Source: a virus | Virus record (IMG/VR): IMGVR_UViG_3300014323_000033 | Coordinates: 1 to 62,724 of that record | Strand: one strand, 5' to 3' | Length of the DNA: 62,724 nt | Shown here: piece after piece, positions 50,215 through 58,138 of the stretch | Layout of the letters: each line of letters begins with the position of its first letter | Position numbering within the stretch: the first letter of the stretch is position 1 | Translations under genes and position numbers: made by a program | Notes under the pieces: model-generated | Seen by the model: only the letters and a program-made list of their open reading frames with translations | Told to the model about the DNA's origin: nothing | Database searches by the model: none

Positions 50215-50785
50215 GCTTGCCCTTGGCGATCTCCTTGAGCTCGTGCATCAGGCCGCCGCCCTCGAACGACGCGGCCTCGAGCGCGAGCGCGCCGGTCAAG
50301 GTGCTCAAGCGCGCGCGCTGCCCCGCGTGGAAGTTCTCGAGCAGCCGGAAGGCGACGAGCTCGTGCGTCTCGCAAAGCTCCGTGCCGGGGCCCGTGTGGA
50401 TCACTTCCGGGCGTGGCTGTCCGTAGAGCCGGTCGCCGTGGTGGTCCATTTCGACGGCGCCGCCGAGGCCGAGCGCGCCAGCCTGCGCCGTGCGGTTGCC
50501 TCGGCCGCTCGCCGGCATCATGCGCGTCGCGCGCGCCGGGCAGACCTGGCAGGGCTGCGGCGGCACCTTGAGCGCCGGCGCCGGCAGCGTGTCGCGCGCC
50601 ACGGCATCGAGCGCGGACCACTCACTGTCGGGCGCGAGCCCGCCGGGGCCGGGGTTCTCCGTGGGCACGCGGTGCAGGTCGAGCTCGACCGCTCGGCCGC
50701 GCCGGATCACGAAGAGCACCACGGCGAACACGAAGCCCGCCATTCCGAGGATTCCCCACACGGGCGACATAGCAGCGTCGTTCAT
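50189..50785 (-). CDS. Membrane-anchored protein (198 aa)
   Basis: An N-terminal hydrophobic helix (residues about 8-28, VWGILGMAGFVFAVVLFVIRRG) followed by a polar domain with CQVC and a late Cys (LCETHELVAFRLLENFHAGQR). The basic RRGR after the helix predicts the large domain faces the cytoplasm. No family is recognised. Confidence 0.58.
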   Translation of the reverse strand: MNDAAMSPVWGILGMAGFVFAVVLFVIRRGRAVELDLHRVPTENPGPGGLAPDSEWSALDAVARDTLPAPALKVPPQPCQVCPARATRMMPASGRGNRTAQAGALGLGGAVEMDHHGDRLYGQPRPEVIHTGPGTELCETHELVAFRLLENFHAGQRARLSTLTGALALEAASFEGGGLMHELKEIAKGKHGKAQTRR

Positions 50786-51312
50786 TCGGGCACCTTGGCG
50801 ATCATGAACCCCACCTTGAGGATCTTCGGCACGATGACGACGGCGCCGCGCTCGCTCACCACGAGGTCGAAGCCGCGCAGCCCGCGCGCCTCGAGGTGGC
50901 GGCGCAGCTCCTCGACCTCGACCGTCACCGTGAGCGGCTCAGCCGAGGGCCCGCGCACGTCCTGCTCGGCGGCCATGCGCAGCACGAAGTCGTCCCACAC
51001 GGCGCGCAGGTCGAGCTCGGGGGGCGCGGTCGGCTCGATCGTCTTGCCGAGCACGGTCACCGAAACGAGGTTGCCCTGGTCGCCACCGAAGACGTACCCG
51101 CCCACGATCGCCGGCATGCTCTGCCCGTTCGGGCCGACGAGCGTGCAGCCCTGGCCCACGTAGAACGGGAAGCGCACGCCGCCGAGCTTCGGGATCGCGC
51201 AGCTCTCGCAGAGCGGGTGCCGCGCGCCCTGCTGGATCGCGCGCACCACGTCCTCGGGCACGTCGGCGTTGAACGGCAGCGTGCACTGCGGGCAGACGAA
51301 GCCGACGTTCAT
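50782..51312 (-). CDS. Zinc-ribbon protein with beta domain (176 aa)
   Basis: CPQC (7-10) and CESC (about 36-39) make a likely N-terminal zinc ribbon. A beta-rich middle follows (GQGCTLVGPNGQSMPAIVGGYVFGG). The C-terminal half contains VTVTVEVEELRRHLEARGLRGFDLVVSERGAVVIVP. No family is recognised. It shows the same zinc-ribbon-plus-domain layout as the next gene. Confidence 0.6.
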   Translation of the reverse strand: MNVGFVCPQCTLPFNADVPEDVVRAIQQGARHPLCESCAIPKLGGVRFPFYVGQGCTLVGPNGQSMPAIVGGYVFGGDQGNLVSVTVLGKTIEPTAPPELDLRAVWDDFVLRMAAEQDVRGPSAEPLTVTVEVEELRRHLEARGLRGFDLVVSERGAVVIVPKILKVGFMIAKVPE

Positions 51313-51887
51313 TCGGGGCGGTCCTCGCCGGTGGCGACGCGGATCATGGCGGCCACCTGCTCGCCGCGCTCGCGACCCATGTCGAGCGGCGGGATCCGGC
51401 AGTCGAAGAGCTCGCGCTCGTGCACCATTTGCGAGTCCTCGATCCGGCGGCCGCCCGGAATGAAGCGGTTCGCCACGAGCTGCACCGAGTCGCCGCGCCG
51501 GCGCACCCGGACCTCGGCGCCCGTGGTGCCGTCGAGCACGGCCTCAACGTACCCGCCCACGAAGAGCGCCACGGCCGCGCGCTGCGCGCCGAGCGCGGTC
51601 ACGTCGACGGGGAGCGTCATGTTCACCGAGACGTACGGCGTGGCGCCCGGCGGCGGCAGCTCGGTCTCGGCGCCGCGCGATTCGGCGAGCTCGCGCGCTT
51701 CCGCGTTTACCTGCTCGAGGGCGCGCGCCACCTGCTCGGGCGGGATCGTGAGGTCGAGCTTGCCCATGGACGTCGGGCTCGGCAGCGTGAGCTCGGTCCC
51801 GCACATGGGGCAATCGACGTGCTCGCCGGCGGCGCCGATCGTTTCGAACCGGTGCTCGCAGCTCGTGCATTGAATGGGGGTCTGCAT
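51309..51887 (-). CDS. Zinc-ribbon protein (192 aa)
   Basis: N-terminal CTSC...CPMCG ribbon (about residues 7-29), a Glu/Ala helix, then a beta-rich part (YVSVNMTLPVDVTALGAQRAAVALFVGGYVEAVLDGTTGAEVRVRRRGDSVQLV). No family is recognised. It overlaps the zinc-ribbon gene downstream by four bases. Confidence 0.6.
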   Translation of the reverse strand: MQTPIQCTSCEHRFETIGAAGEHVDCPMCGTELTLPSPTSMGKLDLTIPPEQVARALEQVNAEARELAESRGAETELPPPGATPYVSVNMTLPVDVTALGAQRAAVALFVGGYVEAVLDGTTGAEVRVRRRGDSVQLVANRFIPGGRRIEDSQMVHERELFDCRIPPLDMGRERGEQVAAMIRVATGEDRPE

Positions 51888-52241
51888 TCAGGCCTCTCCG
51901 ACCGTGGTCTTCCACGATCCCGACGTGGTGAGCATGGCGAGCAGGCGCTGCTCGCGCGAGAGCGCCAGGCCGTCGCCAATGTACCGGAGCGTGCGCACCT
52001 GCTTGCGGCGCTTCGGCTGCCGCTTCCGACCGGGCGGCAGCGGCGGAACGTCGCCCTCGCGCGGCACGCGGTCGATCGGCACGGCCTCGAGCTCCTCGGG
52101 CTTCGCGGCGCCGAGCTCGCCCACGTGGCGCAGCGTCGCGTCGTTGATGGCGACGGCCTCGGTGCGGCCGATCGCGAGCACGCGGATCGCCGGCACGTCG
52201 CGCCGCCGGACCCACCAACGGGTCACGAGCTGCGGCGTCAT
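51888..52241 (-). CDS. Hypothetical basic protein (117 aa)
   Basis: ATG overlaps the stop of the preceding gene. Trp/Arg-rich start (RWWVRRRDVPAIRVLAIGRTEAVAINDATLRHVGEL), a basic middle (GRKRQPKRRKQVRTLRYIG), and a C-terminal helix. No family is recognised. Confidence 0.55.
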   Translation of the reverse strand: MTPQLVTRWWVRRRDVPAIRVLAIGRTEAVAINDATLRHVGELGAAKPEELEAVPIDRVPREGDVPPLPPGRKRQPKRRKQVRTLRYIGDGLALSREQRLLAMLTTSGSWKTTVGEA

Positions 52242-52543
52242 GGCGGCGGCCTCGGCAGGTTGACGCCCTGGCTCGCGAACGCGATCCGCAGGGCCGCGAG
52301 CTCGGTCGAGTTGTTGAGGTCGAGCTCGCTCGCGCGCTCGGTGAAGACGGGGCCGGTGAGACGGCATGGCGTGCCGCAGGCCGTGCAAAAGGTGAGCGAG
52401 CCGGGGCCGCCGGGCGGGATCACGACGCTCTGACCGATCACGCCCCCGCACGTGCAGCAGAAGAGCGGCGGGTGCTTCACGACCGCGGCCGTGTGCGGCG
52501 AGGGCGGCGTCGCGCCGCGCATGATGGACCGGCGCAGGCTCAT
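52238..52543 (-). CDS. Zinc-ribbon protein (101 aa)
   Basis: CCTCGG and FCTACGTPC form a two-knuckle zinc ribbon (about residues 29-60). The C-terminus is helical, then Pro-rich. No family is recognised. Belongs to the cluster of small Cys-rich proteins between terminase and control region. Confidence 0.58.
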   Translation of the reverse strand: MSLRRSIMRGATPPSPHTAAVVKHPPLFCCTCGGVIGQSVVIPPGGPGSLTFCTACGTPCRLTGPVFTERASELDLNNSTELAALRIAFASQGVNLPRPPP

Positions 52544-52836
52544 CGCTTCCCCTTTTTGCCCTTCGATTCTGTAGGTCTTTCCTCGGCCTTTCGCGGCATG
52601 GTGCCGAAGGCGAGGTAGCCCGGGGTGACGCCGAAGGCCGTGGCGAGCCCCTCGACGATCGTGATGCCCGGCTCGACGGTGCCCGCGCAGAGCCGCGCGA
52701 AGTAGCCCCCGGTCTTGCCGGCGGCCGTCGCTGCAGCCGAGCGGCTCGGGTGCCCGGCATCGCGCCAGGCCTCGTTCAGCCGAGCGGCGAACGCGGCGAG
52801 CTTCGGGTCACGGGTGTCGGGTGCAGGGGCTTCCAC
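52540..52836 (-). CDS. Helix-turn-helix (Cro/CI-type) regulator
   Basis: A 98-residue protein; GTG at 52836 is chosen because it lies after the hairpin and the stop of the upstream gene. Residues about 12-75 (LAAFAARLNEAWRDAGHPSRSAAATAAGKTGGYFARLCAGTVEPGITIVEGLATAFGVTPGYLAFG) show the five-helix XRE-type DNA-binding fold. The C-terminus is a basic tail. It could repress early or late transcription and is the only clear small repressor-type protein here. Confidence 0.68.
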   Translation of the reverse strand: MEAPAPDTRDPKLAAFAARLNEAWRDAGHPSRSAAATAAGKTGGYFARLCAGTVEPGITIVEGLATAFGVTPGYLAFGTMPRKAEERPTESKGKKGKR

Positions 52837-52862
52837 GCGCGGCAGGGTATCCGCCGGCGCGT

Positions 52863-52878
52863 CTCCCCGCAAGGGGAG
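52863..52878. promoter_or_regulatory. CTCCCC-GCAA-GGGGAG hairpin before HTH gene
   Basis: A perfect 6-bp inverted repeat with a four-base loop lies in the 46-base gap between the membrane-protein stop (52883) and the HTH start (52836). A related motif CCGTTAGGA (52880-52888) is next to it. It may be an operator for the HTH product, a weak terminator, or an mRNA structure controlling the start. Confidence 0.35.
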
Positions 52879-52882
52879 CCCG

Positions 52883-53221
52883 TTAGGAGCGGCGCCGGTG
52901 GAAGTGCACGCGCGCGATCCGCGGCGGCTCACCGACGGGCGCGGTCGCGGTCGGCGCCGGCGCGGGCGAGGAGCACGGGCGCGGCGGGTGAGGCGTGGCG
53001 CTCGGCACCTCCGGGGCGATCTTCCGCACGCCCTGATCGGGGCTCCCCTTCGGCGGGCCGAGCGAGCGCCCGAGGATCAGCGCGAGGCCGAGCAGCGCGA
53101 GGATCAGCGCGGTCACGGGCAACGCGACGTGAAGCCGTCGAATGCTCCGGTCTTCGTCGGCGGGCGGGGGCGGCATGGGCGGGGGCTCGGGTTTCATGGG
53201 CACGCGGTCGCTCCAATGCAT
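52883..53221 (-). CDS. Single-pass membrane protein, Pro-rich (112 aa)
   Basis: A Pro-rich N-terminus (KPEPPPMPPPPADEDRSIRRL) precedes one strong hydrophobic helix (residues about 32-52, ALPVTALILALLGLALILG), then a Pro/Ala-rich tail. No family is recognised. Envelope location is likely. Confidence 0.58.
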   Translation of the reverse strand: MHWSDRVPMKPEPPPMPPPPADEDRSIRRLHVALPVTALILALLGLALILGRSLGPPKGSPDQGVRKIAPEVPSATPHPPRPCSSPAPAPTATAPVGEPPRIARVHFHRRRS

Positions 53222-53225
53222 GGGG

Positions 53226-53789
53226 TCAATCCTCGTCGCGCTGCTCGTGCTTCGGCAGCTTTCCGGTTTCAGCGTACACGCGCATGTCCTCCTCGGTCCA
53301 CCGTTCGAAGCTCTTCGACCCGCCGAAGGCGTGCAGGTGTTTCTCGACGGCGACCGTGGGCGCGAGGTGGCCCTCGAGCCGCGCGCGCAGGTTCGAGATT
53401 CGAATGCACTGTCGCTGCGCGGTCATGTCCGGATCGCGCGGCGTCGGTGGCGTGCCCGGTGGTGACGTCGCCGGCGCGGGCTTGGGCATGCCGACCGCGA
53501 GTGGGTAGGCCGCGCGCCACAACGCGTCGAGCCGCTCGAGCTCGAGGGTCTTCGCGCGCTTGGCGTTTTCTCGCGGGATTTCGTCGATGGCCGCCCAGGC
53601 GAGCGCGTGCAGGTAGCCGATCCCTGGGCGCGCGAGCGCCTTGGCGATCTGCCGGTACGAGAGCCCGGCGACGCGCAGCTCGACGATCTGCGCCTTGAGC
53701 TCGGCCTTGGCGACCTCGCGCGCGCTCGTGCCGATGTGGCGCCCCTCGCGCGCCGCGCTGCCCTTGGGCCTCTTGCGCTTGGCGGTCAC
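53226..53789 (-). CDS. Terminase small subunit-like protein
   Basis: A 187-residue protein, GTG start overlapping the stop of the methyltransferase. Residues about 30-60 form an HTH (VAGLSYRQIAKAL), followed by IPRENAKRAKTLELERLDALWRAAYPLAVG, a pattern typical of small-terminase/phage HTH proteins (E..ELERLDAL..A.WP.A..G). The later IRISNLRARLEGHLAPT resembles the RI...RA.L.GL.AP ending of that class. It would recognise packaging sites. Distance to the large subunit gene (4 kb) is unusual. Confidence 0.62.
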   Translation of the reverse strand: MTAKRKRPKGSAAREGRHIGTSAREVAKAELKAQIVELRVAGLSYRQIAKALARPGIGYLHALAWAAIDEIPRENAKRAKTLELERLDALWRAAYPLAVGMPKPAPATSPPGTPPTPRDPDMTAQRQCIRISNLRARLEGHLAPTVAVEKHLHAFGGSKSFERWTEEDMRVYAETGKLPKHEQRDED

Positions 53790-55120
53790 GCGGCCCGCTT
53801 GGCCTTCTGCCCGGTGGCCGCTTCCCAGCGAGCGAGCACGGCGTCGACGCACCGGGGATCGAGGTCCATGGCAAAGCAGCGGCGCTCGAGGGCCTGCGCC
53901 GCCATGAGCGTCGCACCTGCACCGACGAAGGGCTCGTAGACGTCGCCGGCGTGGTTTCGAATGCTGCGCGCCATGAGCTCGATCGGCTTCTGCGAGGCCG
54001 GGCCGCCCTCGACCGTGGCGTCGAGCGGAATGTCGTCCCACAACGTGTTTTGCTTGCGGCCGCCGATCCACGCGCCGTTCTCGCCCTTGCGCACGGCGTA
54101 CCAACAGAGCTCGTGCCGGTGGTGGTAGTGCCCGCGCCCGATCGGGTGGTGCTGCTTGGCCCACACGATCATCACGCGCAGCTCGTAGCCGGCGCGCTCG
54201 AGGTCGTGGCCCGTCGTCGGGCTGCCGAGGTCGGCGTGCCACACGTAGATCACGTCCCCCGGGCACTGCTGCCAGGTCTCGAGCCAGCTCACGGTATCGT
54301 CGTTCTTGATCTCCTGCCCGCGCCGCGCCGCGACCGAGAGCTTCTCGCGCCACATGGGGTCGTAGGCCACGCCGTAGGGCGGGTCGGTGACCGTGAGCTT
54401 CGGCTTGGCGCCGTCGAGCAGGCGCGCCACGAGCTCGGGCCGCCGGTTGTCGCCGCAGAGGATCCGGTGCGGGCCGAGCACCCAAAGGTCGCCGAGCTTC
54501 GCCCGCTTCGGCACGTTCACCGGCGGCGCCGGCGCGGGCGGGTTCGTCGCATAATTCACGCTCGCCACCAAGGCCGCGAGGTCGTGCGCCTCGTAGCCGA
54601 CGAGCACCTGCTGCTCGGGCTGGAAGTGCCGGAGGAGCTCGAGGAGCGGCGCGTCATCCCAGAGCGAGAATTCACCGAGCCGGTTGTCGGCCACGGTGAG
54701 CGCCTCGGCCTCGGCGTCGGTCATCTCCCGCAGGCGCACCGGCACGAGCCCCGTCGCGGCCGTGTGCTTCGCCTCCGGGTGCCACTTGGCCCGCTCCTTC
54801 GGCGTCGCCTTATCCCACCGGGGCGCGAGCTCGCGGGCAGCGCGCAGCGCCGTGTGCCCCACGACCAGGCGCCGGTCCCCCTGCCGAGCTACGAGGGCGC
54901 GGCCCCACCCGAAGGCGATGAGGCTCTCGAGCACCCGCGGCACGGCGGCGTCGTTCTTCCGCGGGTTCCCCGTCCAGGGCACGAGCGAGGTGAGCGGCTC
55001 CCAGGTCGCGGCGGCGGCGCCTTCCCCCGGGCCGGGCCGTTCCGTCGCGATCGGGGTTCTCGCCGGGGGCCGGTCGGTCTTCCCCCTGGGCGCGGGCGAT
55101 TTCGGCGTCGCTGCAGCCAT
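53786..55120 (-). CDS. ParB-like domain fused to DNA methyltransferase
   Basis: A 444-residue protein, ATG at 55120. Residues about 38-150 are ParB-N-like: LTSLVPWTGNPRKND and RLVVGHTALRAARELA (ParB box variant), then VPVRLREMTDAEAEALTVADNR. Residues 205-440 are an N6/N4-type methylase with TDPPYG (245-250) before YEPFVGAGAT (396-404), so motif IV precedes motif I (beta-type order). Such fusions are common in phages and protect DNA or regulate genes. It is the first gene of the leftward arm. Confidence 0.85.
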   Translation of the reverse strand: MAAATPKSPAPRGKTDRPPARTPIATERPGPGEGAAAATWEPLTSLVPWTGNPRKNDAAVPRVLESLIAFGWGRALVARQGDRRLVVGHTALRAARELAPRWDKATPKERAKWHPEAKHTAATGLVPVRLREMTDAEAEALTVADNRLGEFSLWDDAPLLELLRHFQPEQQVLVGYEAHDLAALVASVNYATNPPAPAPPVNVPKRAKLGDLWVLGPHRILCGDNRRPELVARLLDGAKPKLTVTDPPYGVAYDPMWREKLSVAARRGQEIKNDDTVSWLETWQQCPGDVIYVWHADLGSPTTGHDLERAGYELRVMIVWAKQHHPIGRGHYHHRHELCWYAVRKGENGAWIGGRKQNTLWDDIPLDATVEGGPASQKPIELMARSIRNHAGDVYEPFVGAGATLMAAQALERRCFAMDLDPRCVDAVLARWEAATGQKAKRAA

Positions 55121-55330
55121 GTTCCCCCGGAAGGTGCTCCTTTCGGAACGGGGAGGTCAAGCGCCGGGGTGCTGAACGGCCGTCCCGCTCGAGCCGGCGC
55201 GCCCACCTGAACGGCCGTCTGAAAACCTGCCAGGGAGGTCTGAACGTCGTTGGCAGGTTACCCGTTAGGGTCCATAGTGAATGGACGGCGCGCGCCCTGG
55301 AAAGCGCGGCGCCGCGGAAAAGGACCTCAA
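55121..55330. promoter_or_regulatory. Bidirectional control region between the two arms
   Basis: This 210-base gap separates the divergent arms. TTGGCA (55250-55255), 17 bases, CATAGT (55273-55278) make a good sigma70-type promoter to the right. CCGTTAGGG (55262-55270) lies in its spacer. AACCTGCCA (55224-55232) and TGGCAGGTT (55251-55259) form a perfect 9-bp inverted repeat covering the -35. TGAACGGCCGTC occurs at 55173-55184 and 55208-55219, with a partial copy TGAACGTCGT at 55241. TTGACC on minus (55155-55160) could be the leftward -35. This looks like the master switch. Confidence 0.62.
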
Positions 55331-55624
55331 ATGCTCTCAACGAAGCTTGAAACGGAACGCGGCGGGTGGCGGGTGGTGGTCTTCTGCCAGGGTACGATTC
55401 GCCAGGCTCGCGCAGCGGCGCTCACCCTGGCAGCTCACCTCGAGCAGGCGAGCGAGGGCCACGACTGGCTAGTGCACGTCCCCGGCGGCGTGCTCTCTGC
55501 CGGCAAGGCCGGGTTCGCGGTCAACGTGCAGGTCGAGCTCAGCACCGGCAGCGCCGAAGAGACGCGCGCCGCCCGTGAGCTCGTGCTCGACGTGCTCGAA
55601 CGTGGGTTCGCGGTGCCGCAATGA
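55331..55624 (+). CDS. First gene of rightward arm, hypothetical (97 aa)
   Basis: ATG with GGAAAAGGAC upstream. A compact alpha/beta protein: WRVVVFCQGTIRQARAAALTLAAHLEQ, HDWLVHVPGG and VELSTGSAEETRAARELVLDVLERG. No family is recognised. As the first gene after the strong candidate promoter it should be made early and may act in takeover or control. Confidence 0.65.
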   Translation: MLSTKLETERGGWRVVVFCQGTIRQARAAALTLAAHLEQASEGHDWLVHVPGGVLSAGKAGFAVNVQVELSTGSAEETRAARELVLDVLERGFAVPQ

Positions 55625-55803
55625 GCGCCACGGTCCCCGCCCCGACGTGCCTGCCCGCCGCGCCGATCCCCACGGGGGTCGAGCGCGGCCGCTCCGAGCT
55701 CGCGGTCGCTGCCGAGCTCGCCGGCGTGCGCCCCGAAGACGTGCGCGCCTACCTCGAATGGGCGCTCGCGAACGCGCGGCGGCTCGAGGAGCGCCGGCCC
55801 TGA
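55621..55803 (+). CDS. Small hypothetical protein (60 aa)
   Basis: ATG overlaps the previous stop (ATGA). Short helical product with GVRPEDVRAYLEWALANARRLEERRP at the C-terminus. No family is recognised. The overlap supports expression. Confidence 0.5.
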   Translation: MSATVPAPTCLPAAPIPTGVERGRSELAVAAELAGVRPEDVRAYLEWALANARRLEERRP

Positions 55804-55880
55804 CCTCCGGTTCGGGGCCGCATGCCGGCCTCGACCCGGGCGCCACGCCCGATCCAACCCCAACCGAAAGGCCCCTCACC

Positions 55881-57035
55881 ATGACCCAACCGACCCCCTT
55901 CAACATTCACCAGAGCCCCGCTTCCGCCCTCCGTGCCGGCGCCGACCCGGCCATGGTGCGCGGGATCGCCGAGAAGAACCTGCAGCGCGCGCTCACCGTG
56001 GGGCGCCAGGGCGCCGCCGCCGTCGTCGAGCGCGTGATGCGCGAGGTGCCGCACGACCAGCTCGCGCCCGCCGCGAAGCTGCGCGTCACGATCAGCGACG
56101 ACGACCGCGTGGCGCACCTCCTCCTGCCCACCGAGACCCGCCCGATGCACCCGCACGCCTTCGACCAGATCGCCGAGCGGGCCGGCGTGCCGCGCGCCTA
56201 CGCGCACGCCCTCCTCGAGCAGGCCGACGCGATCAAGGACGGCGAGCGCCCCGACGCGTGGCGGCACCGGCTCCTCGAGCACACGTTCCAACAGCACCTG
56301 CAGCATTCGCGCGATCGGTTTCTCGTGCGCTCGGTCGACGGCACGGCCAAGGGCATCCTGAGCGACCGGTTCAAGCGCTACGACTCCCGCCCGCTGCTCG
56401 AGGCGTTCGTCGCCGACTGCGACGCCGTGGGCGCCGTGCCCGTGGACGGCGTCGGTGGGGAGGTGCGGCTCGCCATGCGGGCCATCGTGCCGACCATGCT
56501 CGAGCCGGTGCCCGGCGAGTTCATCGTCCTCGGCCTCGAATGGCGCAACAGCGATTTCGGCGCCGGCGCGTACTCGGTGAACGCCTACCTCCTCCGCTGC
56601 GCGTGCCTGAACGGCGTCGTCCAGAGCCGCGAAATCCGCGCCGTGCACGTGGGCGGGCGGCTCGACGAATCGACGCTCTGGTCGGACCGCACCCGCGATC
56701 TCGACCTCAAGACGCTCGTGAGCCAGACGAGCGACGCGGTCAAAGGCCTCCTCGGCGAGAAGGGCCGGCAGAGCATTTTCGAGGCGATCCAGGCCGCGCA
56801 CGCCGCGCCCATGACGCCCGAGGGCGCGACCCGCACGCTCGCCAAGCGCCTCACCAAGGCCGAGACGGGCTCGGTCGTCGAGGCTTTCAAGAGCGACGAC
56901 GTGGTGAACCTGCCGCCCGTGCAGAGCCGGTACCGCCTCTCGCAGGCGATCTCATGGCTCGCGAACCGCGAGGGCACGAGCGAGGAGCGGCGCCTCGAGC
57001 TGCAGACCGTGGCCGGCGACGTGATGGCCGCCTGA
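55881..57035 (+). CDS. DUF932-like protein
   Basis: A 384-residue protein with CGAAAGG upstream. The middle carries AKGILSDRFKRYDSRPLLEAF, and later FIVLGLEWRNSDFGAGAYSVNAYLLRCACLNGVV, matching the DUF932/TIGR03299 type of phage/plasmid proteins (AxxSDRYxxxDN; C.NG). The activity of this family is not settled. C-terminal third is helical (KGLLGEKGRQSIFEAIQAAH). It sits early in the rightward arm. Confidence 0.62.
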   Translation: MTQPTPFNIHQSPASALRAGADPAMVRGIAEKNLQRALTVGRQGAAAVVERVMREVPHDQLAPAAKLRVTISDDDRVAHLLLPTETRPMHPHAFDQIAERAGVPRAYAHALLEQADAIKDGERPDAWRHRLLEHTFQQHLQHSRDRFLVRSVDGTAKGILSDRFKRYDSRPLLEAFVADCDAVGAVPVDGVGGEVRLAMRAIVPTMLEPVPGEFIVLGLEWRNSDFGAGAYSVNAYLLRCACLNGVVQSREIRAVHVGGRLDESTLWSDRTRDLDLKTLVSQTSDAVKGLLGEKGRQSIFEAIQAAHAAPMTPEGATRTLAKRLTKAETGSVVEAFKSDDVVNLPPVQSRYRLSQAISWLANREGTSEERRLELQTVAGDVMAA

Positions 57036-57082
57036 TCGTCCTCCGGTGCGGGGCCCGCAGCTACGGCTCGGGCCTCGCGCCG

Positions 57083-57101
57083 GGGGCGCATCTCGCGCCC
57101 C
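57083..57101 (+). terminator. GGGGCGC/GCGCCCC hairpin between genes
   Basis: A perfect 7-bp stem with loop ATCTC in the 89-base gap between 57035 and 57125. No T-run follows. It precedes AAGGAG (ribosome site) by about 10 bases. It may be a weak terminator or translation control. The gap start, CCTCCGGTGCGGGGCCCGCA (57040-57059), resembles 55804-55822. Confidence 0.35.
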
Positions 57102-57124
57102 TTGGAAAACAAGGAGTCCACGTC

Positions 57125-57664
57125 ATGCCCTCACCGTCGTCCGTTCCCCCAGTGCTAAAACCCGGCCGCGCGCCGAAGCTCGATCCCGGGCTCGCCGAAG
57201 CGCGGTTCGCCATGGCCGAGATCATCAACGTCATCGAAAAGGGCGCCACCGTCGAGGAGCTCGCCGGCGCCCTGCGCGAGCTTGGGCGCGGGTGCTTCAT
57301 GCTCGTCGCGGGCCGCAGCGAGGACCGCTTTTGCTCCAAGTGCCAGGCGCGGATCAACGCGTGGGACCTCCTGCCGCTCGTGGGCTACCAGCTCGACGAA
57401 GACCGCGTCCTCGAGCTCAGGAACTGCCGCCACTGCGGGTCCACCCTGAGCGCCGAGGTGCCCGAGCACGAGCGCGCCGACGCGCGGCTCAAGGCGCTCG
57501 AGGGCTACCTGCGCCAGGGCGAGACGATCGACCGCGTGGTCGAGCTCGCGAGCATCGGCGGCCGCCTGGTCATCAACGCGCGCCACCGGCACGGCACCGA
57601 CCGCACGCTCACGGGCGTCGAAACCCTGGGATTCGGCTTGCAAACGCTGCTCGGTGGCCGGTGA
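57125..57664 (+). CDS. Zinc-ribbon protein (179 aa)
   Basis: ATG with AAGGAG upstream. Middle has FCSKCQARINAWDLLPLVGYQLDEDRVLELRNCRHCGSTLS: two CxxC knuckles about 30 residues apart. N-terminal part is helical (EIINVIEKGATVEELAGALREL). No family is recognised. Overlaps the next gene by GTGA. Confidence 0.62.
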   Translation: MPSPSSVPPVLKPGRAPKLDPGLAEARFAMAEIINVIEKGATVEELAGALRELGRGCFMLVAGRSEDRFCSKCQARINAWDLLPLVGYQLDEDRVLELRNCRHCGSTLSAEVPEHERADARLKALEGYLRQGETIDRVVELASIGGRLVINARHRHGTDRTLTGVETLGFGLQTLLGGR

Positions 57665-58131
57665 CGCCGACGGCCGGCGTTGCGGGGTGCGAACGCTACC
57701 TCGCGGTCGTGATCGAGAACGACCAGGCGATCGGCGCGTGGCTGCTCGAGGCGCCCGAGGCCGTGCCCTCGGGCGGCGCTGCCGAGGCGATGATGCTGAC
57801 CCGCATGTGGGCCACCGTCGAAGACTGGAACGCGCGGTTCGGCGGGACGACCATGCGGCTGCTCTTCTGCGCGCCGCACGACATGAACCAGCAGAACCGC
57901 GTTTTCCAACGGCGCACGGCGCAGGCCCAGGCCGTCACCGGTGAGCGGCTGCAGGAGATGCTCGCCCTCGAGCGCGCGCAGCAGGAGCGCCGGCGCCTGC
58001 TCGCTCACGCCGTCGTCCGCAAGACCTGGCAGGGGCTCGGGGCCGCGCCGCCGGCGGCCCTGCGCGCCTTCGACGTGGCGATCTCCTGCTTCGCCGCAGC
58101 GCTCGCCACGGAGCCAGCCGGCAGCGCGTAG
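57661..58131 (+). CDS. Hypothetical protein (156 aa)
   Basis: GTG start overlapping the previous stop. An alpha/beta N-terminal half (YLAVVIENDQAIGAWLLEAPEAVP..., TTMRLLFCAPHDMNQQNRVFQRRTA) and helical C-terminal half with a coiled coil (LQEMLALERAQQERRRLLAHAV). No family is recognised. Confidence 0.6.
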   Translation: MTPTAGVAGCERYLAVVIENDQAIGAWLLEAPEAVPSGGAAEAMMLTRMWATVEDWNARFGGTTMRLLFCAPHDMNQQNRVFQRRTAQAQAVTGERLQEMLALERAQQERRRLLAHAVVRKTWQGLGAAPPAALRAFDVAISCFAAALATEPAGSA

Positions 58132-58138
58132 CGCGCGC

